Positions 44,061 through 58,132 of a stretch of DNA of 64,000 nt are shown here, in pieces. Both the position numbers and the translations under genes were made by a program. The first letter of the stretch is position 1. Each line of letters opens with the position of its first letter. Origin of the DNA: Micromonosporaceae bacterium KJ-029 (GTDB taxonomy: Bacteria; Actinomycetota; Actinomycetes; Mycobacteriales; Micromonosporaceae); assembly GCA_005402585.1 (NCBI GenBank), contig BIFP01000002.1:174460-238459 (forward strand), given 5' to 3'. Under the pieces are notes generated by a model. The model ran no database searches, was not told the origin of the DNA, and worked only from the letters and a program-made list of their open reading frames with translations.

Positions 44061-44993
44061 TCAGGTCAGCGCCAACAGGAACGCCAGACCCAGACCCAGC
44101 AGACAGAGCAGGAGCCCGGCCCCACCACAGCTGATTCCGGCGATTGCCAGACCGCCACCGGTGAACCGGACCGCCGGCGGCGGAGCCGGCCGCCGGATCT
44201 GCCGGCGGCCGAGCAGACCGGCCACCACGGCACCGGCCCCGGTCAGGCCCCCCAGCGTGGCGAAGGCACCGGCGGCCCAGGCACCGTTCTCCCCTCCCCC
44301 GACCGCACCGAAGCAGAAGACCAGGAACGACACCAGGATCGAAGTGATACCGGCCACCAGCGAGCCGACCGCCAGGCCCGAGGTGACCGGCGGCACGTCG
44401 AGGTGCACCATCGCGAACGGGGTGCCGGGCACCGGCTCCACCCGCTTGGGCGGCCGGGGGCGGTCCTGGGGTGGCGCGGGCGGAGCAGCCGGCCCTCCCA
44501 AGCCCTGGCCGGGAGTCCAGCCCGGTGGCGCCCCGAAAGCCGGCGGACCTGCGGGCGTTCCGAAAGCCGGCGGCCCCGGGGGTGCCCCAAAGACCGGCGG
44601 GCCCGGCGGCATCGGCGGGGCAGCGAATGGCGACCCCGGCGGGACACCGTAGGCCGGCGCACCGGACGGCACCGGCGGCGGCCCGAAATTCCCCGGGGCG
44701 GGGTGCGGGGACGGCCCGGAGAGTGCCGGCCCCGGCGGCGGGGCGGGGGCCGGCGGCGGGGCGGGGGCCGGCGGCGGGGCGGGGGCCGGCGGCGGGGCGG
44801 GGGCTGGCTGTGGTGGCGCGACGGGGGCCGGTCCCGTTGGCGACACGGGGGACGACGGCGGGTATCCGGGGGCGGAGGTCTGCGGTTCGGGCCCGGGCCG
44901 TGCCCACCTGTCCGATTCCGCCGTGTCGGCCTCGGGGCGCCCGGCGATGGGCTGAGCGGACTCGCCGCCCTCGGGGCGCGCCGGTTCCGTCAC
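44061..44993 (-). CDS. Proline-rich DUF4190-type membrane protein
   Basis: The N-terminal 190 or so of 310 residues are Pro/Gly/Ala repeats (PAPPPA units and GAPPGPPAFG units), followed by a short globular part (KRVEPVPGTPFAMVHLDVPP) and three hydrophobic segments (SGLAVGSLVAGITSILVSFLVF, WAAGAFATLGGLTGAGAVVAGLLG, GLAIAGISCGGAGLLLCLLGLGLAFLL). This layout fits DUF4190 membrane proteins of actinobacteria, whose role is unknown. The GTG at 44993 is chosen because GAGGAGG lies a few bases upstream; the frame opens 35 codons earlier without such a site. It is followed by the str promoter region. Confidence 0.85.
   Translation of the reverse strand: MTEPARPEGGESAQPIAGRPEADTAESDRWARPGPEPQTSAPGYPPSSPVSPTGPAPVAPPQPAPAPPPAPAPPPAPAPPPAPAPPPGPALSGPSPHPAPGNFGPPPVPSGAPAYGVPPGSPFAAPPMPPGPPVFGAPPGPPAFGTPAGPPAFGAPPGWTPGQGLGGPAAPPAPPQDRPRPPKRVEPVPGTPFAMVHLDVPPVTSGLAVGSLVAGITSILVSFLVFCFGAVGGGENGAWAAGAFATLGGLTGAGAVVAGLLGRRQIRRPAPPPAVRFTGGGLAIAGISCGGAGLLLCLLGLGLAFLLALT
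44732..44803 (-). repeat. 18-bp tandem repeat, four copies, in the DUF4190 gene
   Basis: Four exact head-to-tail copies of CCGGCGGCGGGGCGGGGG encode six-residue Pro/Ala units. Perfect identity suggests recent expansion or ongoing slippage. Confidence 0.9.
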
Positions 44994-45102
44994 GAGATCC
45001 TCCTCATCGGCCGCGTCCACCGCCGTGCGACGGACAACGGTCAGGCTACCGTCGCCTGTCAGCCCGTCGGCGGCCGGCGCGAGGGGCTGCCCCCGCACGG
45101 GG

Positions 45103-45471
45103 TCAGTCGACGTTGGGCGCGAAGTCGTGCCCGTACGGCGCCTCGGCGAGCCGGACCACGCCGATCACCAACAACAGCACCAGGCTGACCGTGACCAGCA
45201 CCAGGCCCGTCCAGGCCAGTTGCTCGCCGCGACGCAGCCAGGCCGCGCCGGTCAGGAAACCCCCCGAGGCGTACGCCTCCCGGCGCGCCTGCCGGGCCAG
45301 TTGCAGGGCCACCGTGGCCGGCACCACACCACCGATCAACACACCGGTCAACGCGGCCATCAGTCCCAGCGCGAAGACCGCCCTGGCCTTGGTCGCCCGG
45401 ACCGGGTCCGGGTCGAGCGGGTGACGCGGCGCCGGGGGCGCCGATCCGGGTGCGATCGTCATAGCCAACAT
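45103..45471 (-). CDS. Small two-helix membrane protein
   Basis: A 122-residue protein beginning MLAMTIAPGSAPPAPRHPLDPDPVRATKARAVFALGLM. Two membrane helices are clear (AVFALGLMAALTGVLIGGVVPATVAL and LAWTGLVLVTVSLVLLLVIGVVRLA), separated by a basic loop LARQARREAYASGGFLTGAAWLRRGEQ that resembles the DUF4190-type loop. It lies directly upstream of the DUF4190 gene in the same direction; the pair may act together. The start is uncertain: ATG 45462 is also possible. Function unknown. Confidence 0.75.
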   Translation of the reverse strand: MLAMTIAPGSAPPAPRHPLDPDPVRATKARAVFALGLMAALTGVLIGGVVPATVALQLARQARREAYASGGFLTGAAWLRRGEQLAWTGLVLVTVSLVLLLVIGVVRLAEAPYGHDFAPNVD

Positions 45472-45580
45472 GATGCCCCCGTGAGCGACGGCACGTGCCG
45501 TACCCGTGGCAGGGCCGACGTCCGACCGGCTGGCGCTCCACTCCCCCACCGGCTGCCGCGGCGCATGCCCACGGGCACGA

Positions 45581-45611
45581 GGAGGCCCCCGGCAGTCTGC
45601 CGGGGGCCTCC
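45581..45611 (-). terminator. Terminator after rpoC
   Basis: A perfect 14-bp stem (GGAGGCCCCCGGCA with TGCCGGGGGCCTCC) and a three-base loop lie 16 bases past the rpoC stop. Confidence 0.9.
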
Positions 45612-45627
45612 CACGTCACCGCGCGGT

Positions 45628-49515
<3,888 letters not shown>

Positions 49516-49618
49516 GTTCAATTCCCTCACACGTCGCTTGTTGCGTTAGCAGCTGACCGGGTCTGGGCTCGGGGCGGGGCGACCTCCGGAGAGAACGCCC
49601 CACCACCGAAGCCCAACG

Positions 49619-52600
49619 TCACACTTCCTCGACCGAGCTCGGCTCGCGCCGGGACAGGTCGATACCCAGCTCCTCCGCAGCCCGGAACACCTCGTCGTCG
49701 GTCTCGCGCATCTCCAGGGCCACGCCGTCGCTGGAGAGCACCTCGACGTTGAGGCACAGCGACTGCAGCTCCTTGAGCAGCACCTTGAACGACTCCGGGA
49801 TGCCCGGCTCCGGGATGTTCTCGCCCTTGACGATGGCCTCGTAGACCTTCACCCGGCCGAGAACGTCGTCGGACTTGATCGTCAGCAGCTCCTGCAGGGC
49901 GTACGCGGCACCGTATGCCTGCATCGCCCAGCACTCCATCTCGCCGAAGCGCTGACCACCGAACTGCGCCTTACCACCCAGCGGCTGCTGCGTGATCATC
50001 GAGTACGGACCGGTCGACCTGGCGTGGATCTTGTCGTCGACCAGGTGGTTGAGCTTCAGGATGTAGATGTAGCCGACGGCGATCGGGTCGGGCAGCGGCT
50101 CGCCGGAGCGGCCGTCGAACAGCTGCGCCTTGCCGCTGGCACCGATCAGCTGCTTGCCGTCCCGGTTGGGCAGGGTCGACGCGAGCAGACCGGAGATCTC
50201 CTCCTCGCGGGCACCGTCGAAGACCGGGGTGGCGACGTTGGTGTCCGGCTCGGACTCGTCCGCACCGATCCCCTGGAGCTGACGCTTCCACTCCGCGTCT
50301 TCGCCCTCGACCTTCCAACCGGTCTTGGCCACCCAGCCCAGGTGGGTTTCCAGCACCTGGCCGATGTTCATCCGGCTCGGCACACCCAGCGGGTTGAGCA
50401 CGATGTCGACCGGGGTGCCGTCCTCCAGGAACGGCATGTCCTCGACCGGCAGAATCTTGGAGATGACGCCCTTGTTGCCGTGGCGGCCGGCGAGCTTGTC
50501 ACCGTCCTGGATCTTCCGCTTCTGGGCGACGTAGACCCGGACCAGCTCGTTGACGCCCGGCGGCAGCTCGTCGCCGTCCTCCCGGGAGAAGGTACGCACG
50601 CCGATGACCGTGCCGGTCTCACCGTGCGGCACCTTCAGCGAGGTGTCCCGGACCTCGCGCGCCTTCTCACCGAAGATCGCGCGGAGCAGCCGCTCCTCCG
50701 GGGTCAGCTCGGTCTCGCCCTTCGGGGTGACCTTGCCGACCAGGATGTCGCCGGGGACGACCTCGGCGCCGATCCGGATGATGCCGCGCTCGTCGAGGTC
50801 GGCGAGCATCTCCTCGCTGACGTTCGGGATGTCGCGAGTGATCTCCTCCGGGCCGAGCTTGGTGTCCCGCGCGTCGACCTCGTGCTCCTCGATGTGGATC
50901 GAGGTGAGCACGTCCTGCTGCACGAGGCGCTGCGACAGGATGATCGCGTCCTCGTAGTTGTGGCCCTCCCAGGTCATGAACGCCACGAGCAGGTTGCGCC
51001 CGAGCGCCATCTCGCCCTCGTCGGTGCACGGACCGTCGGCGATGACCTGACCGGCCTCGACCCGGTCGCCCTCGAAGACCACCGGCTTCTGGTTGACGCA
51101 GGAGCCGGCGTTGGAGCGGCGGAACTTGTGCAGCAGGTACGTCCGGCGGTGGCCGTCGTCCTGGTGGACGGTGATGTAGTCGGCGCAGAGGTCCTCGACC
51201 ACGCCGCCGACCTCGGCCACCACCACGTCACCGGCGTCGACCGCGGCGCGGTACTCCATGCCGGTGCCGACGAGCGGGGACTCGGCCTTGACCAGTGGCA
51301 CCGCCTGACGCTGCATGTTCGCGCCCATCAGGGCCCGGTTCGCGTCGTCGTGCTCCAGGAACGGGATCATCGCGGTCGCGACCGAGGTCATCTGCCGCGG
51401 CGACACGTCCATGTAGTCCACGGCGGCCGGCGGGACGTCCTCGGTCTCGCCGCCCTTACGGCGGACCAGGACGCGGTCCTCGGCGAACGAGCCGTCGGCC
51501 TTCAACGGCGCGTTGGCCTGCGCCTTGACGAACCGGTCCTCCTCGTCCGCGGTCAGGTAGTCGATCTGGTCGGTGACCCGACCGTCGACGACCTTCCGGT
51601 ACGGCGTCTCGATGAAGCCGAACGGGTTGACCCGGGCGAAGGTGGACAGCGCGCCGATCAGACCGATGTTCGGGCCTTCCGGCGTCTCGATCGGGCACAT
51701 CCGACCGTAGTGGGACGGGTGCACGTCACGGACCTCGAAGCCGGCCCGCTCCCGGGACAGACCGCCCGGGCCGAGCGCGCTCAGCCGGCGCCGGTGGGTC
51801 AGGCCCGCCAGCGGGTTGGTCTGGTCCATGAACTGGGACAGCTGCGAGGTGCCGAAGAACTCCCGGATCGCGGCCACCACCGGGCGGATGTTGATCAGGG
51901 TCTGCGGCGTGATCGCCTCGACGTCCTGCGTGGTCATCCGCTCGCGGACGACCCGCTCCATCCGGGACAGGCCGACCCGAACCTGGTTCTGGATCAGCTC
52001 GCCCACGGTACGCAGCCGCCGGTTGCCGAAGTGGTCGATGTCGTCGGCCTCGTAGCCCTCCTCACCGGCGTGCAGCCGGCAGAGGTACTCCACGGTCGCG
52101 ACGATGTCGTCCTCGGTCAGCGTGCCAGTGGTGATCGGCACGTCGACTTCGAGCTTCTTGTTGAACTTGTACCGCCCGACCTTGGCGACGTCGTACCGCT
52201 TCGGGTTGAAGAAGAGGTTGTCGAGCAGGGTCTGGGCGTTCTCGCGGGTCGGCGGCTCGCCAGGGCGCAACTTCCGGTAGATGTCGAGTAGCGCCTCGTC
52301 CTGGCCGGCGATGTGGTCCTTCTCGAGCGTGGTCATCATCAGCTCGGACCAGCCGAACTTCTCACGGATTCGCTCGGCCGACCATCCGATGGCCTTGAGC
52401 AGGACAGTGACGGCCTGCCGGCGCTTGCGGTCGATGCGGACGCCGACCGTGTCGCGCTTGTCGATGTCGAACTCCAGCCAGGCACCCCGGCTCGGGATCA
52501 CCTTGACGCTGGAGAGGTCGCGGTCGGAGGTCTTGTCCGGCTGCTTGTCGAAGTAGACGCCCGGCGAGCGGACGAGCTGGCTGACCACCACGCGCTCGGT

Positions 52601-53050
52601 GCCGTTGATGATGAAGGTGCCCTTCGGCGTCATCATCGGGAAGTCACCCATGAACACCGTCTGGCTCTTGATCTCGCCGGTGGTGTTGTTGGTGAACTCC
52701 GCGGTCACGAACAGCGGCGCGCAGTAGGTGAGGTCCTTCTCCTTGCACTCCTCGATCGAGGCCTTGACCTCGTCGAAGCGCGGCGCCGAGAAGGACAGCG
52801 ACATGGTGCCGGAGAAGTCCTCAATGGGACTGATCTCGTCGAGGATCTCCGCGAGACCCGAGCGTGCGTGCGGGTCGTCCGCCGACCGGCCCTGCCAACC
52901 CTCGTTGCCGACGAGCCAGTCGAAGGACTCGTTCTGGATGGCAAGGAGGTTGGGGACCTCGAGGTGTTCGGTGATCCGACCGAAGGAAACTCGGCGGGGA
53001 GCGAATGCGCTCGACGTACGACTGGTCTTCGCAGGGCGGGAAGCTGCCAA
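49619..53050 (-). CDS. rpoB: DNA-directed RNA polymerase subunit beta
   Basis: The beta subunit, 1,143 residues. The start is the TTG at 53050 ([25 protein letters not shown]) behind GGAAGGA; the frame opens further upstream, but that part shows no homology and overlaps the promoter side. The rifampicin region is [33 protein letters not shown]: the main resistance positions (Gln513, Asp516, His526, Arg529, Ser531, E. coli numbers) are wild type, while 518 is Thr and 522 is Ala. The C-terminal clamp region ends before the stop as usual. Confidence 0.97.
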   Translation of the reverse strand: MAASRPAKTSRTSSAFAPRRVSFGRITEHLEVPNLLAIQNESFDWLVGNEGWQGRSADDPHARSGLAEILDEISPIEDFSGTMSLSFSAPRFDEVKASIEECKEKDLTYCAPLFVTAEFTNNTTGEIKSQTVFMGDFPMMTPKGTFIINGTERVVVSQLVRSPGVYFDKQPDKTSDRDLSSVKVIPSRGAWLEFDIDKRDTVGVRIDRKRRQAVTVLLKAIGWSAERIREKFGWSELMMTTLEKDHIAGQDEALLDIYRKLRPGEPPTRENAQTLLDNLFFNPKRYDVAKVGRYKFNKKLEVDVPITTGTLTEDDIVATVEYLCRLHAGEEGYEADDIDHFGNRRLRTVGELIQNQVRVGLSRMERVVRERMTTQDVEAITPQTLINIRPVVAAIREFFGTSQLSQFMDQTNPLAGLTHRRRLSALGPGGLSRERAGFEVRDVHPSHYGRMCPIETPEGPNIGLIGALSTFARVNPFGFIETPYRKVVDGRVTDQIDYLTADEEDRFVKAQANAPLKADGSFAEDRVLVRRKGGETEDVPPAAVDYMDVSPRQMTSVATAMIPFLEHDDANRALMGANMQRQAVPLVKAESPLVGTGMEYRAAVDAGDVVVAEVGGVVEDLCADYITVHQDDGHRRTYLLHKFRRSNAGSCVNQKPVVFEGDRVEAGQVIADGPCTDEGEMALGRNLLVAFMTWEGHNYEDAIILSQRLVQQDVLTSIHIEEHEVDARDTKLGPEEITRDIPNVSEEMLADLDERGIIRIGAEVVPGDILVGKVTPKGETELTPEERLLRAIFGEKAREVRDTSLKVPHGETGTVIGVRTFSREDGDELPPGVNELVRVYVAQKRKIQDGDKLAGRHGNKGVISKILPVEDMPFLEDGTPVDIVLNPLGVPSRMNIGQVLETHLGWVAKTGWKVEGEDAEWKRQLQGIGADESEPDTNVATPVFDGAREEEISGLLASTLPNRDGKQLIGASGKAQLFDGRSGEPLPDPIAVGYIYILKLNHLVDDKIHARSTGPYSMITQQPLGGKAQFGGQRFGEMECWAMQAYGAAYALQELLTIKSDDVLGRVKVYEAIVKGENIPEPGIPESFKVLLKELQSLCLNVEVLSSDGVALEMRETDDEVFRAAEELGIDLSRREPSSVEEV

Positions 53051-53533
53051 GATGCGTCCTTCCGAGGACCGGTGCTGCAGAACGGCTGGTACGCGTGCAC
53101 TCCAATGACCCCACCAGAAAATATCCACAAACGGACATTTCCGAGCAGGGGTCAAGTCGGAAGGCAGCGCAAACTAGCAGTGTAGCCGAGAGGCTAACCG
53201 CTGTCCAGCCCACCCCGCAGGTCGTTGCGGAACGAGCCTCGGGACCCTCGGAATCGGGTCGCACCGGGCCGCTCGGAACGCAACGTTCCCACCGGGCCGC
53301 TTGGGCGTCCACGGCAAGTGGTGCTGCCGCTTCACTACCCGCGCGGTGGCCGTCGCAAGCGCGGAAGGTCTTGCTGATGTCAGCGTGCCTGGCAGGCCAT
53401 GGCCGCGTCAAGGGCCGGTAGCGCCATCCGGTGCTCTTTCCCACCGACGGGCGAGGCCACCGGGCCGGCACCGGGCCGGGCGCCAGCCGTCAACGCCCTG
53501 CTCATGCCCGTTCGCGCACCGTGCCACGAGCAC
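53051..53533 (-). other. rpoB upstream region
   Basis: A gene-free stretch between rplL and rpoB. Apart from the promoter at 53179-53207 and a TTGACC near 53148 that has no good -10 partner, bases 53208-53533 show no gene, repeat or hairpin I can support. The separate promoter and the rplL terminator indicate that rpoBC is not simply the tail of the rplJL unit. Confidence 0.55.
53179..53207 (-). promoter_or_regulatory. Promoter of rpoBC
   Basis: TGGACA (53202-53207) and TACACT (53179-53184) are 17 bases apart on the minus strand. The leader to the TTG start would be about 120 bases. Confidence 0.7.
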
Positions 53534-53569
53534 GGCGGACGGCGATCCGGGTACGGATCGCCGCCCGCC
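53534..53569 (-). terminator. Terminator after rplL
   Basis: A 15-bp stem with one mismatch (GGCGGACGGCGATCC against GGATCGCCGCCCGCC) with a six-base loop, 55 bases past the rplL stop. Confidence 0.75.
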
Positions 53570-53623
53570 GCGACGTGGTGTGCCCCGGCTCACGTACGCC
53601 GGGACGACCAGGTGGTGCTCAGG

Positions 53624-54007
53624 TCACTTGAGGGTGACCTTGGCGCCCTCGCCCTCGAGCTTGGCCTTGGCCTTCTCGGCGGTCTCCTTGTTGACCTTCT
53701 CCAGGACCGGCTTCGGCGCGGCCTCGACCAGGTCCTTGGCCTCCTTGAGGCCCAGGCCGGTCAGCTCACGCACGACCTTGATGACCTGGATCTTCTTGCC
53801 ACCGTCGGCGTCGAGAACGACGTCGAACTCGTCCTTCTCCGGCTCGGCCTCGGCGGCAGCGGCGGCCGGGGCACCCGCAGCCACGGCGACCGGGGCGGCG
53901 GCGGTGACCTCGAAGGTCTCCTCGAACTGCTTCACGAACTCGGAGAGCTCGATCAGCGTCATCTCCTTGAACGCGTCGAGCAGCTCGTCGGTGCTGAGCT
54001 TCGCCAT
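53624..54007 (-). CDS. rplL: 50S ribosomal protein L7/L12
   Basis: The stalk protein that recruits translation factors. The 127 residues comprise an N-terminal dimerisation domain ([30 protein letters not shown]), an Ala-rich hinge ([16 protein letters not shown]) and the C-terminal domain ([37 protein letters not shown]). It lies 55 bases after rplJ. Confidence 0.98.
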   Translation of the reverse strand: MAKLSTDELLDAFKEMTLIELSEFVKQFEETFEVTAAAPVAVAAGAPAAAAAEAEPEKDEFDVVLDADGGKKIQVIKVVRELTGLGLKEAKDLVEAAPKPVLEKVNKETAEKAKAKLEGEGAKVTLK

Positions 54008-54062
54008 ATCTGGCGTCCTTTCCTGAATGGTTTACCTAAGAACGTGGGTGCGCCTCGGGGCC

Positions 54063-54608
54063 TCAGGCCGCCTCGGCGCCCTCCTTCTCGCGCTTGTCCT
54101 GCAGGGCGGCCGCCAGGCGGGCGGTCTTCGACAGCGGGGCCTGGAACAGGGCCGCGGCCTTGCTCAGGTTGCCCTTCATCGCACCGGCCAGCTTGGCCAG
54201 CAGCACCTCGCGGGACTCCAGGTCGGCGAGCTTCGTGACCTCGGCCGCGGAAATGGCCTTGCCCTCGAAGACGCCGCCCTTGATGACGAGCTTCGGGTTG
54301 GCCTTCGCGAAGTCGCGAAGCCCCTTCGCCGCCTCGACGACGTCGCCCGAAACGAAAGTCAGCGCGGTAGGACCGGTGAACAGCTCGTCGAGGCCGGAGA
54401 TGCCCGCGTCCACCGCAGCACGCTTGGCCAGCGTGTTCTTGGCGACCGTGTAGCTGGTCTCCTTGCCGAGCGAGCGCCGCAGCTGGGTGAGCTGGGAAAC
54501 CGTCAGACCGCGGTACTCGGTCAGCACGGTGGCACCAGCGGCGCGGAAGCTCTCGGTCAGCTCGGCGACGGCCGTGGCCTTGTCGGCCCGGATCGGCTTG
54601 TCCGCCAT
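54063..54608 (-). CDS. rplJ: 50S ribosomal protein L10
   Basis: L10 anchors the L7/L12 stalk. The 181 residues begin [44 protein letters not shown] and end with the stalk-binding helix [33 protein letters not shown] precedes the ATG. In bacteria L10(L12)4 binds its own leader; an L10-type leader is visible upstream. Confidence 0.97.
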   Translation of the reverse strand: MADKPIRADKATAVAELTESFRAAGATVLTEYRGLTVSQLTQLRRSLGKETSYTVAKNTLAKRAAVDAGISGLDELFTGPTALTFVSGDVVEAAKGLRDFAKANPKLVIKGGVFEGKAISAAEVTKLADLESREVLLAKLAGAMKGNLSKAAALFQAPLSKTARLAAALQDKREKEGAEAA

Positions 54609-54687
54609 GTCCCTCCTCTCTCGTTACTCGAGGCTGGTCACCGTCGCAGGCGAGCGCCTGTGACGGGAGCGGAGGCATCGCGGCAAC

Positions 54688-54717
54688 AGAAAAGCCCCGG
54701 CGCAGGGCGCACGGGGC
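54688..54717 (-). terminator. Intrinsic terminator inside the rplJ leader (attenuator)
   Basis: On the minus strand GCCCCG and CGGGGC enclose a 12-base GC-rich loop and are followed directly by TTTTCTGTT, one of the few hairpin-plus-U-tract signals in the window. It lies 80 bases before the rplJ start, so it must be regulated or leaky. Confidence 0.7.
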
Positions 54718-54850
54718 GAGGCCGGCGAGAATCACCACGGTCGGCGGACCGCAGGACGCTGCCAAGTTTCGCTTGCCGCCCTACGCGGGTCGCCCGTCTT
54801 CGCGGGACCTTCGACCGTGCCGGGGCACGGTGACCAGCGGTCTCTGGGTG
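54688..54850 (-). ncRNA. L10-type leader RNA of rplJ-rplL
   Basis: About 80-240 bases upstream of rplJ the minus strand carries CCCAGAGACCGCTGGTCACCG, close to the AGACxGCxGGU core of Gram-positive L10 leaders as I recall it, then several GC-rich stems (GTGCCCCGGCAC, GGTCCCGC/GACGGGC) and finally a terminator-like hairpin. The position and order fit an L10-binding attenuation leader. Recognition is from memory of the family. Confidence 0.55.
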
Positions 54851-55094
54851 GAACTTCGCCGCCAAGGCTACGCGACACCCGGGGTAACCACCAAATCGCC
54901 CCGGAGTGCGCCCGCTCACCCGGTCGGCCGTCAGGCGCGCCGGCGGCAGGCCCAGGTGCCCGGGTGTACCCAGCCAGCGCGGGTCACCGGGCCACCTCGG
55001 ACGGCGGCCCGGTCCCCGGCCACGTGGCCGCAACCCCACCTCCACCACCGCGAGCGCCGCCTCAGCCACATACCGCGAGCACACCGGACAGACG
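54851..55094 (-). other. Region between rplA terminator and rplJ promoter
   Basis: Part of the 532-base gap between rplA and rplJ. Apart from the promoter listed at 54865-54894 I see no gene, hairpin of note or repeat in it. Confidence 0.5.
54865..54894 (-). promoter_or_regulatory. Promoter of rplJ-rplL
   Basis: TTGGTG (54889-54894) and TAGCCT (54865-54870) lie 18 bases apart on the minus strand, just before the L10-type leader. The leader would be about 250 bases. Confidence 0.6.
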
Positions 55095-55129
55095 GAAGGG
55101 GCCCCGCCACCGGGTGGCGGGGCCCCTTC
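55095..55129 (-). terminator. Terminator after rplA
   Basis: A 16-bp perfect stem (GAAGGGGCCCCGCCAC and its complement) with a three-base loop lies 12 bases past the rplA stop. Confidence 0.9.
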
Positions 55130-55140
55130 ACGGGTCGTGC

Positions 55141-55857
55141 TCAGCCCTCGGCCGAACCCTCCGAAAGGTTCTTCACCAGGTTCGGGTCGACCGGAACGCC
55201 CGGGCCCATGGTGGTGGTGAGGGTGACCTTCTTGAGGTACTTGCCCTTCGCCGCGGACGGCTTGGCCCGCAGCACCTCGTCGAGGACGGCCGCGTAGTTG
55301 TCCACCAGCTGGGCCTCCGTGAACGAGGCCTTGCCGATGATCAGGTGCAGGTTCGAGTGCTTGTCCACCCGGAAGGTGATCTTTCCACCCTTGATGTCGG
55401 AGACCGCCTTGGCGACATCCATGGTCACCGTGCCGGTCTTCGGGTTCGGCATGAGACCGCGCGGGCCCAGGATCCGCGCGATCCGGCCGATCTTGGCCAT
55501 CTGGTCCGGCGTGGCGATCGCCGCGTCGAAGTCCAGCCAACCGCCCTGGATCCGGGCGACCAGCTCGTCGGTGCCCACCTCGTCCGCACCAGCGGCGACG
55601 GCCTCCTCGGCCTTCGCGCCGGCGGCGAAGACGATCACGCGGGCGGTCTTACCGGTGCCGTGCGGCAGGTTGACCGTGCCACGGACCATCTGGTCCGCCT
55701 TGCGGGGGTCGACGCCGAGGCGCATCGCGACCTCGACCGTGGCGTCGAACTTGACGGAGGTGCTCCCCTTGGCCAGCTTGACGGCCTCGGCGGGGGTGTA
55801 GAGCTTGGACCGGTCGATGGCCTCGGCGGCCTTGCGGTAGCTCTTGCTGCGCTGCAT
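55141..55857 (-). CDS. rplA: 50S ribosomal protein L1
   Basis: L1 forms the mobile stalk at the E site. The 238 residues include [66 protein letters not shown] and the terminal [16 protein letters not shown]. It lies 82 bases after rplK in the usual pair. Confidence 0.98.
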   Translation of the reverse strand: MQRSKSYRKAAEAIDRSKLYTPAEAVKLAKGSTSVKFDATVEVAMRLGVDPRKADQMVRGTVNLPHGTGKTARVIVFAAGAKAEEAVAAGADEVGTDELVARIQGGWLDFDAAIATPDQMAKIGRIARILGPRGLMPNPKTGTVTMDVAKAVSDIKGGKITFRVDKHSNLHLIIGKASFTEAQLVDNYAAVLDEVLRAKPSAAKGKYLKKVTLTTTMGPGVPVDPNLVKNLSEGSAEG

Positions 55858-55939
55858 TTCTGTCTACTCCTGTGGTTTCTGGCGGGCCGCGGTACTCGCG
55901 CGCCCTCCCACGATCCGTACGGGTCGGCTGTGGCCGAGG

Positions 55940-56371
55940 TCAGTCGGTGACGTTCAGGCCCATCGACCGGGCGGTGCCGGCGATGATCTTCTCAGCCTGG
56001 TCGAGGTCGTTGGCGTTGAGGTCGGCCATCTTCTTCTCGGCGATCTCCCGCAGCTGGGCACGGGTCACCGAGCCGACCTTCTGGGTGTGCGGGACGCCCG
56101 AGCCCTTCTGCACACCGGCAGCCTTGATCAGCAGCCGGGCGGCGGGCGGGGTCTTCAGCACGAAGGTGAAGGAGCGGTCCTCGTACACGCTGATCTCGGC
56201 GGGGACGATGTCGCCCCGCTGCGACTCGGTCTGCGCGTTGTACGACTTGCAGAACTCCATGATGTTCACGCCGTGCTGGCCGAGCGCGGGGCCGACCGGC
56301 GGCGCCGGGGTGGCCTGGCCCGCCGGCAGCTGAAGCGTGAACGTCTTGACGAGCTTCTTCTTCGGAGGCAT
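55940..56371 (-). CDS. rplK: 50S ribosomal protein L11
   Basis: L11 lies at the base of the factor-binding stalk, in the thiostrepton site. The 143 residues begin [42 protein letters not shown], with the proline-rich thiostrepton-region helix unchanged from the common form. ATG at 56371 is chosen by homology; the frame is open upstream. Confidence 0.98.
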   Translation of the reverse strand: MPPKKKLVKTFTLQLPAGQATPAPPVGPALGQHGVNIMEFCKSYNAQTESQRGDIVPAEISVYEDRSFTFVLKTPPAARLLIKAAGVQKGSGVPHTQKVGSVTRAQLREIAEKKMADLNANDLDQAEKIIAGTARSMGLNVTD

Positions 56372-56465
56372 GTCTCTTCCTGGGGCTTGGAACTGGGAAC
56401 GGTTCGCACCGACGCCGCCGTCGGGGCGCGCACGGTCAGCGCGGATACGGCGGCGGCGACGTTCT

Positions 56466-56471
56466 AGGGTA
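56466..56471 (-). promoter_or_regulatory. Possible -10 box of rplK-rplA
   Basis: TACCCT on the minus strand lies about 95 bases before rplK, between the nusG terminator and the gene. No good -35 stands at the right distance. Confidence 0.3.
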
Positions 56472-56526
56472 GCGCAGCCCTGGTTCCGTCCGCCCACGGA
56501 GGTCGGCCGGACGGACTAACCGGACA

Positions 56527-56552
56527 GGCGGCGGCGGATTCCCGCCGCCGCC
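56527..56552 (-). terminator. Terminator after nusG
   Basis: GGCGGCGGCGG and CCGCCGCCGCC form an 11-bp perfect stem with a four-base loop, 14 bases past the nusG stop. Confidence 0.85.
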
Positions 56553-56565
56553 GACGGTCGGCGGA

Positions 56566-57288
56566 TCAGATCTTGGCGACCTGGTTGAAGTTCAGCTCCA
56601 CCGGCGTCTCGCGACCGAAGATCGACACCAGCACCTTGAGCTTCTGCTGGTCGGCGTTGATCTCACTGATCGTGGCCGGCAGCGAGGCGAAGGCTCCGTC
56701 GGTGACGGTGACCGAGTCGCCGACCTCGAAGTCGAGGACCTTGATCTCGGGCTTGGCCTTCTTCTGCTCGGTCTCGACGGCCGGCGCCAGCCACTTCAGC
56801 ACCTCGTCGAGGCTCAGCGGCGCCGGGCGGTCGGCCCGGTCCGTCGCGCCGACGAAGCCGGTGACCCCCGGCGTGTTGCGGACGCAGGAGTAGGACTCGG
56901 CGGTCAGCTCCATCCGGACCAGGATGTACCCCGGGAAGACCTTGGCCTGCACCTGGGAACGCTTGCCGTTCTTGACCTCGACCTCTTCCCGGGTCGGCAC
57001 CTCGACCTGGTAGATGTAGTCCTCCATGTCGAGGGACGTGATCCGGGTCTCGAGGTTGGTCTTGACCTTGTTCTCGTAGCCGGCGTACGAGTGCACCACG
57101 TACCAGTCACCCGGCGCGTAGCGCAGCTTCTGCCGCAGCTCCGCGACCGGGTCGAAGTCCTCGTCGGGCGCGGGCTCCGTCATGGCGAACTCCGGCTCGC
57201 TGGCGGCCTCGACCGACTCGTCGCCAGCCGCCGTCGCCACCGTGGACTGCTCGTCCGGGGTCTCGGCGGTCTCGTCGTACTCAGGCAC
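56566..57288 (-). CDS. nusG: Transcription termination/antitermination factor NusG
   Basis: NusG binds RNA polymerase and couples it to Rho or, with S10, to the ribosome. The 240 residues have an acidic actinobacterial N-terminal extension of about 55 residues, the NGN domain ([24 protein letters not shown] to [12 protein letters not shown]) and a C-terminal KOW domain ([24 protein letters not shown]). GTG start. It lies 38 bases after secE. Confidence 0.97.
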   Translation of the reverse strand: MPEYDETAETPDEQSTVATAAGDESVEAASEPEFAMTEPAPDEDFDPVAELRQKLRYAPGDWYVVHSYAGYENKVKTNLETRITSLDMEDYIYQVEVPTREEVEVKNGKRSQVQAKVFPGYILVRMELTAESYSCVRNTPGVTGFVGATDRADRPAPLSLDEVLKWLAPAVETEQKKAKPEIKVLDFEVGDSVTVTDGAFASLPATISEINADQQKLKVLVSIFGRETPVELNFNQVAKI

Positions 57289-57326
57289 GCTCGCTCACTT
57301 CCGTCACTATCGGCACAGTCAGCCGG

Positions 57327-57722
57327 TCAGCTGGGGTTGCCGAAGACCCACAGCACGCCCTTGGCGAAGGCGAAGTCGAGGACGGCCACGATCGTCAGCA
57401 TCACCGCGACGAACGCGATCACCACGGCCGTGTAGGTCAGCAGCTCCTTGCGGGTCGGCCAGATGACCTTACGCAGTTCGGCCACTACCTCGCGGACGAA
57501 ACGCGCGATGCGGCCGAACAGGCCCACCTTCTCGGCGTCGGTACGCGTCTTCGACCGGCTGTCGGCGGAATCCGCCTTCGCCCGCGAACGGGTAGCGGTG
57601 CCGCCCCGGCTGACCGGCTCCTCGTCCGCGTCGGTGGCGTCGTCGGCGCCGTCGTTGACGACCTCGTCGTCGTTCAGGCGCTCGTCGTCGGCGTCCTCGC
57701 CGCGCCGCTTGTTGTCGGCCAC
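57327..57722 (-). CDS. secE: Preprotein translocase subunit SecE
   Basis: SecE clamps the SecY channel. The 131 residues consist of an acidic variable N-terminus (ADNKRRGEDADDERLNDDE), the conserved amphipathic helix (GRIARFVREVVAELRKVIWPTRKELL) and one membrane helix (YTAVVIAFVAVMLTIVAVLDFAF). The GTG at 57722 follows GGAGGG; a longer reading from 57755 is less likely. It follows tRNA-Trp. Confidence 0.95.
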   Translation of the reverse strand: MADNKRRGEDADDERLNDDEVVNDGADDATDADEEPVSRGGTATRSRAKADSADSRSKTRTDAEKVGLFGRIARFVREVVAELRKVIWPTRKELLTYTAVVIAFVAVMLTIVAVLDFAFAKGVLWVFGNPS

Positions 57723-57933
57723 TTCGCCCTCCGTCGCGGGATGTCGGTGTCGCACGCGGTGGGCGTGCGCGGCGCTTGGTCACGCCGGCCGGACCAACCG
57801 TCCCGGGACGGGCCGCGGCCGGCGGATCAGCCGGAAGGCCCGATGCCTCGGGACCTCCCCGCCGATGCCACCACCACGGGCCGGACGCCACCTTGACGGC
57901 GGCGCGACCCACGGAACGGTCAGGCCTGAGGCG

Positions 57934-58006
<73 letters not shown>

Positions 58007-58071
58007 GTGCGGCAACGCTCACCCCACCCGGTCACACGACCAGGCAGGGGTCACTTGCCCCACGGCGGACC

Positions 58072-58101
58072 AGTGTACGGGTACCGACCCGACTTTCCCA
58101 A
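58072..58101 (-). promoter_or_regulatory. Promoter of tRNA-Trp-secE-nusG
   Basis: TTGGGA (58096-58101) and TACACT (58072-58077) are 18 bases apart on the minus strand. The start would be about 60 bases before the tRNA. Confidence 0.65.
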
Positions 58102-58132
58102 CCGGTCCACCCATCGCATTACGAGACGCCGG

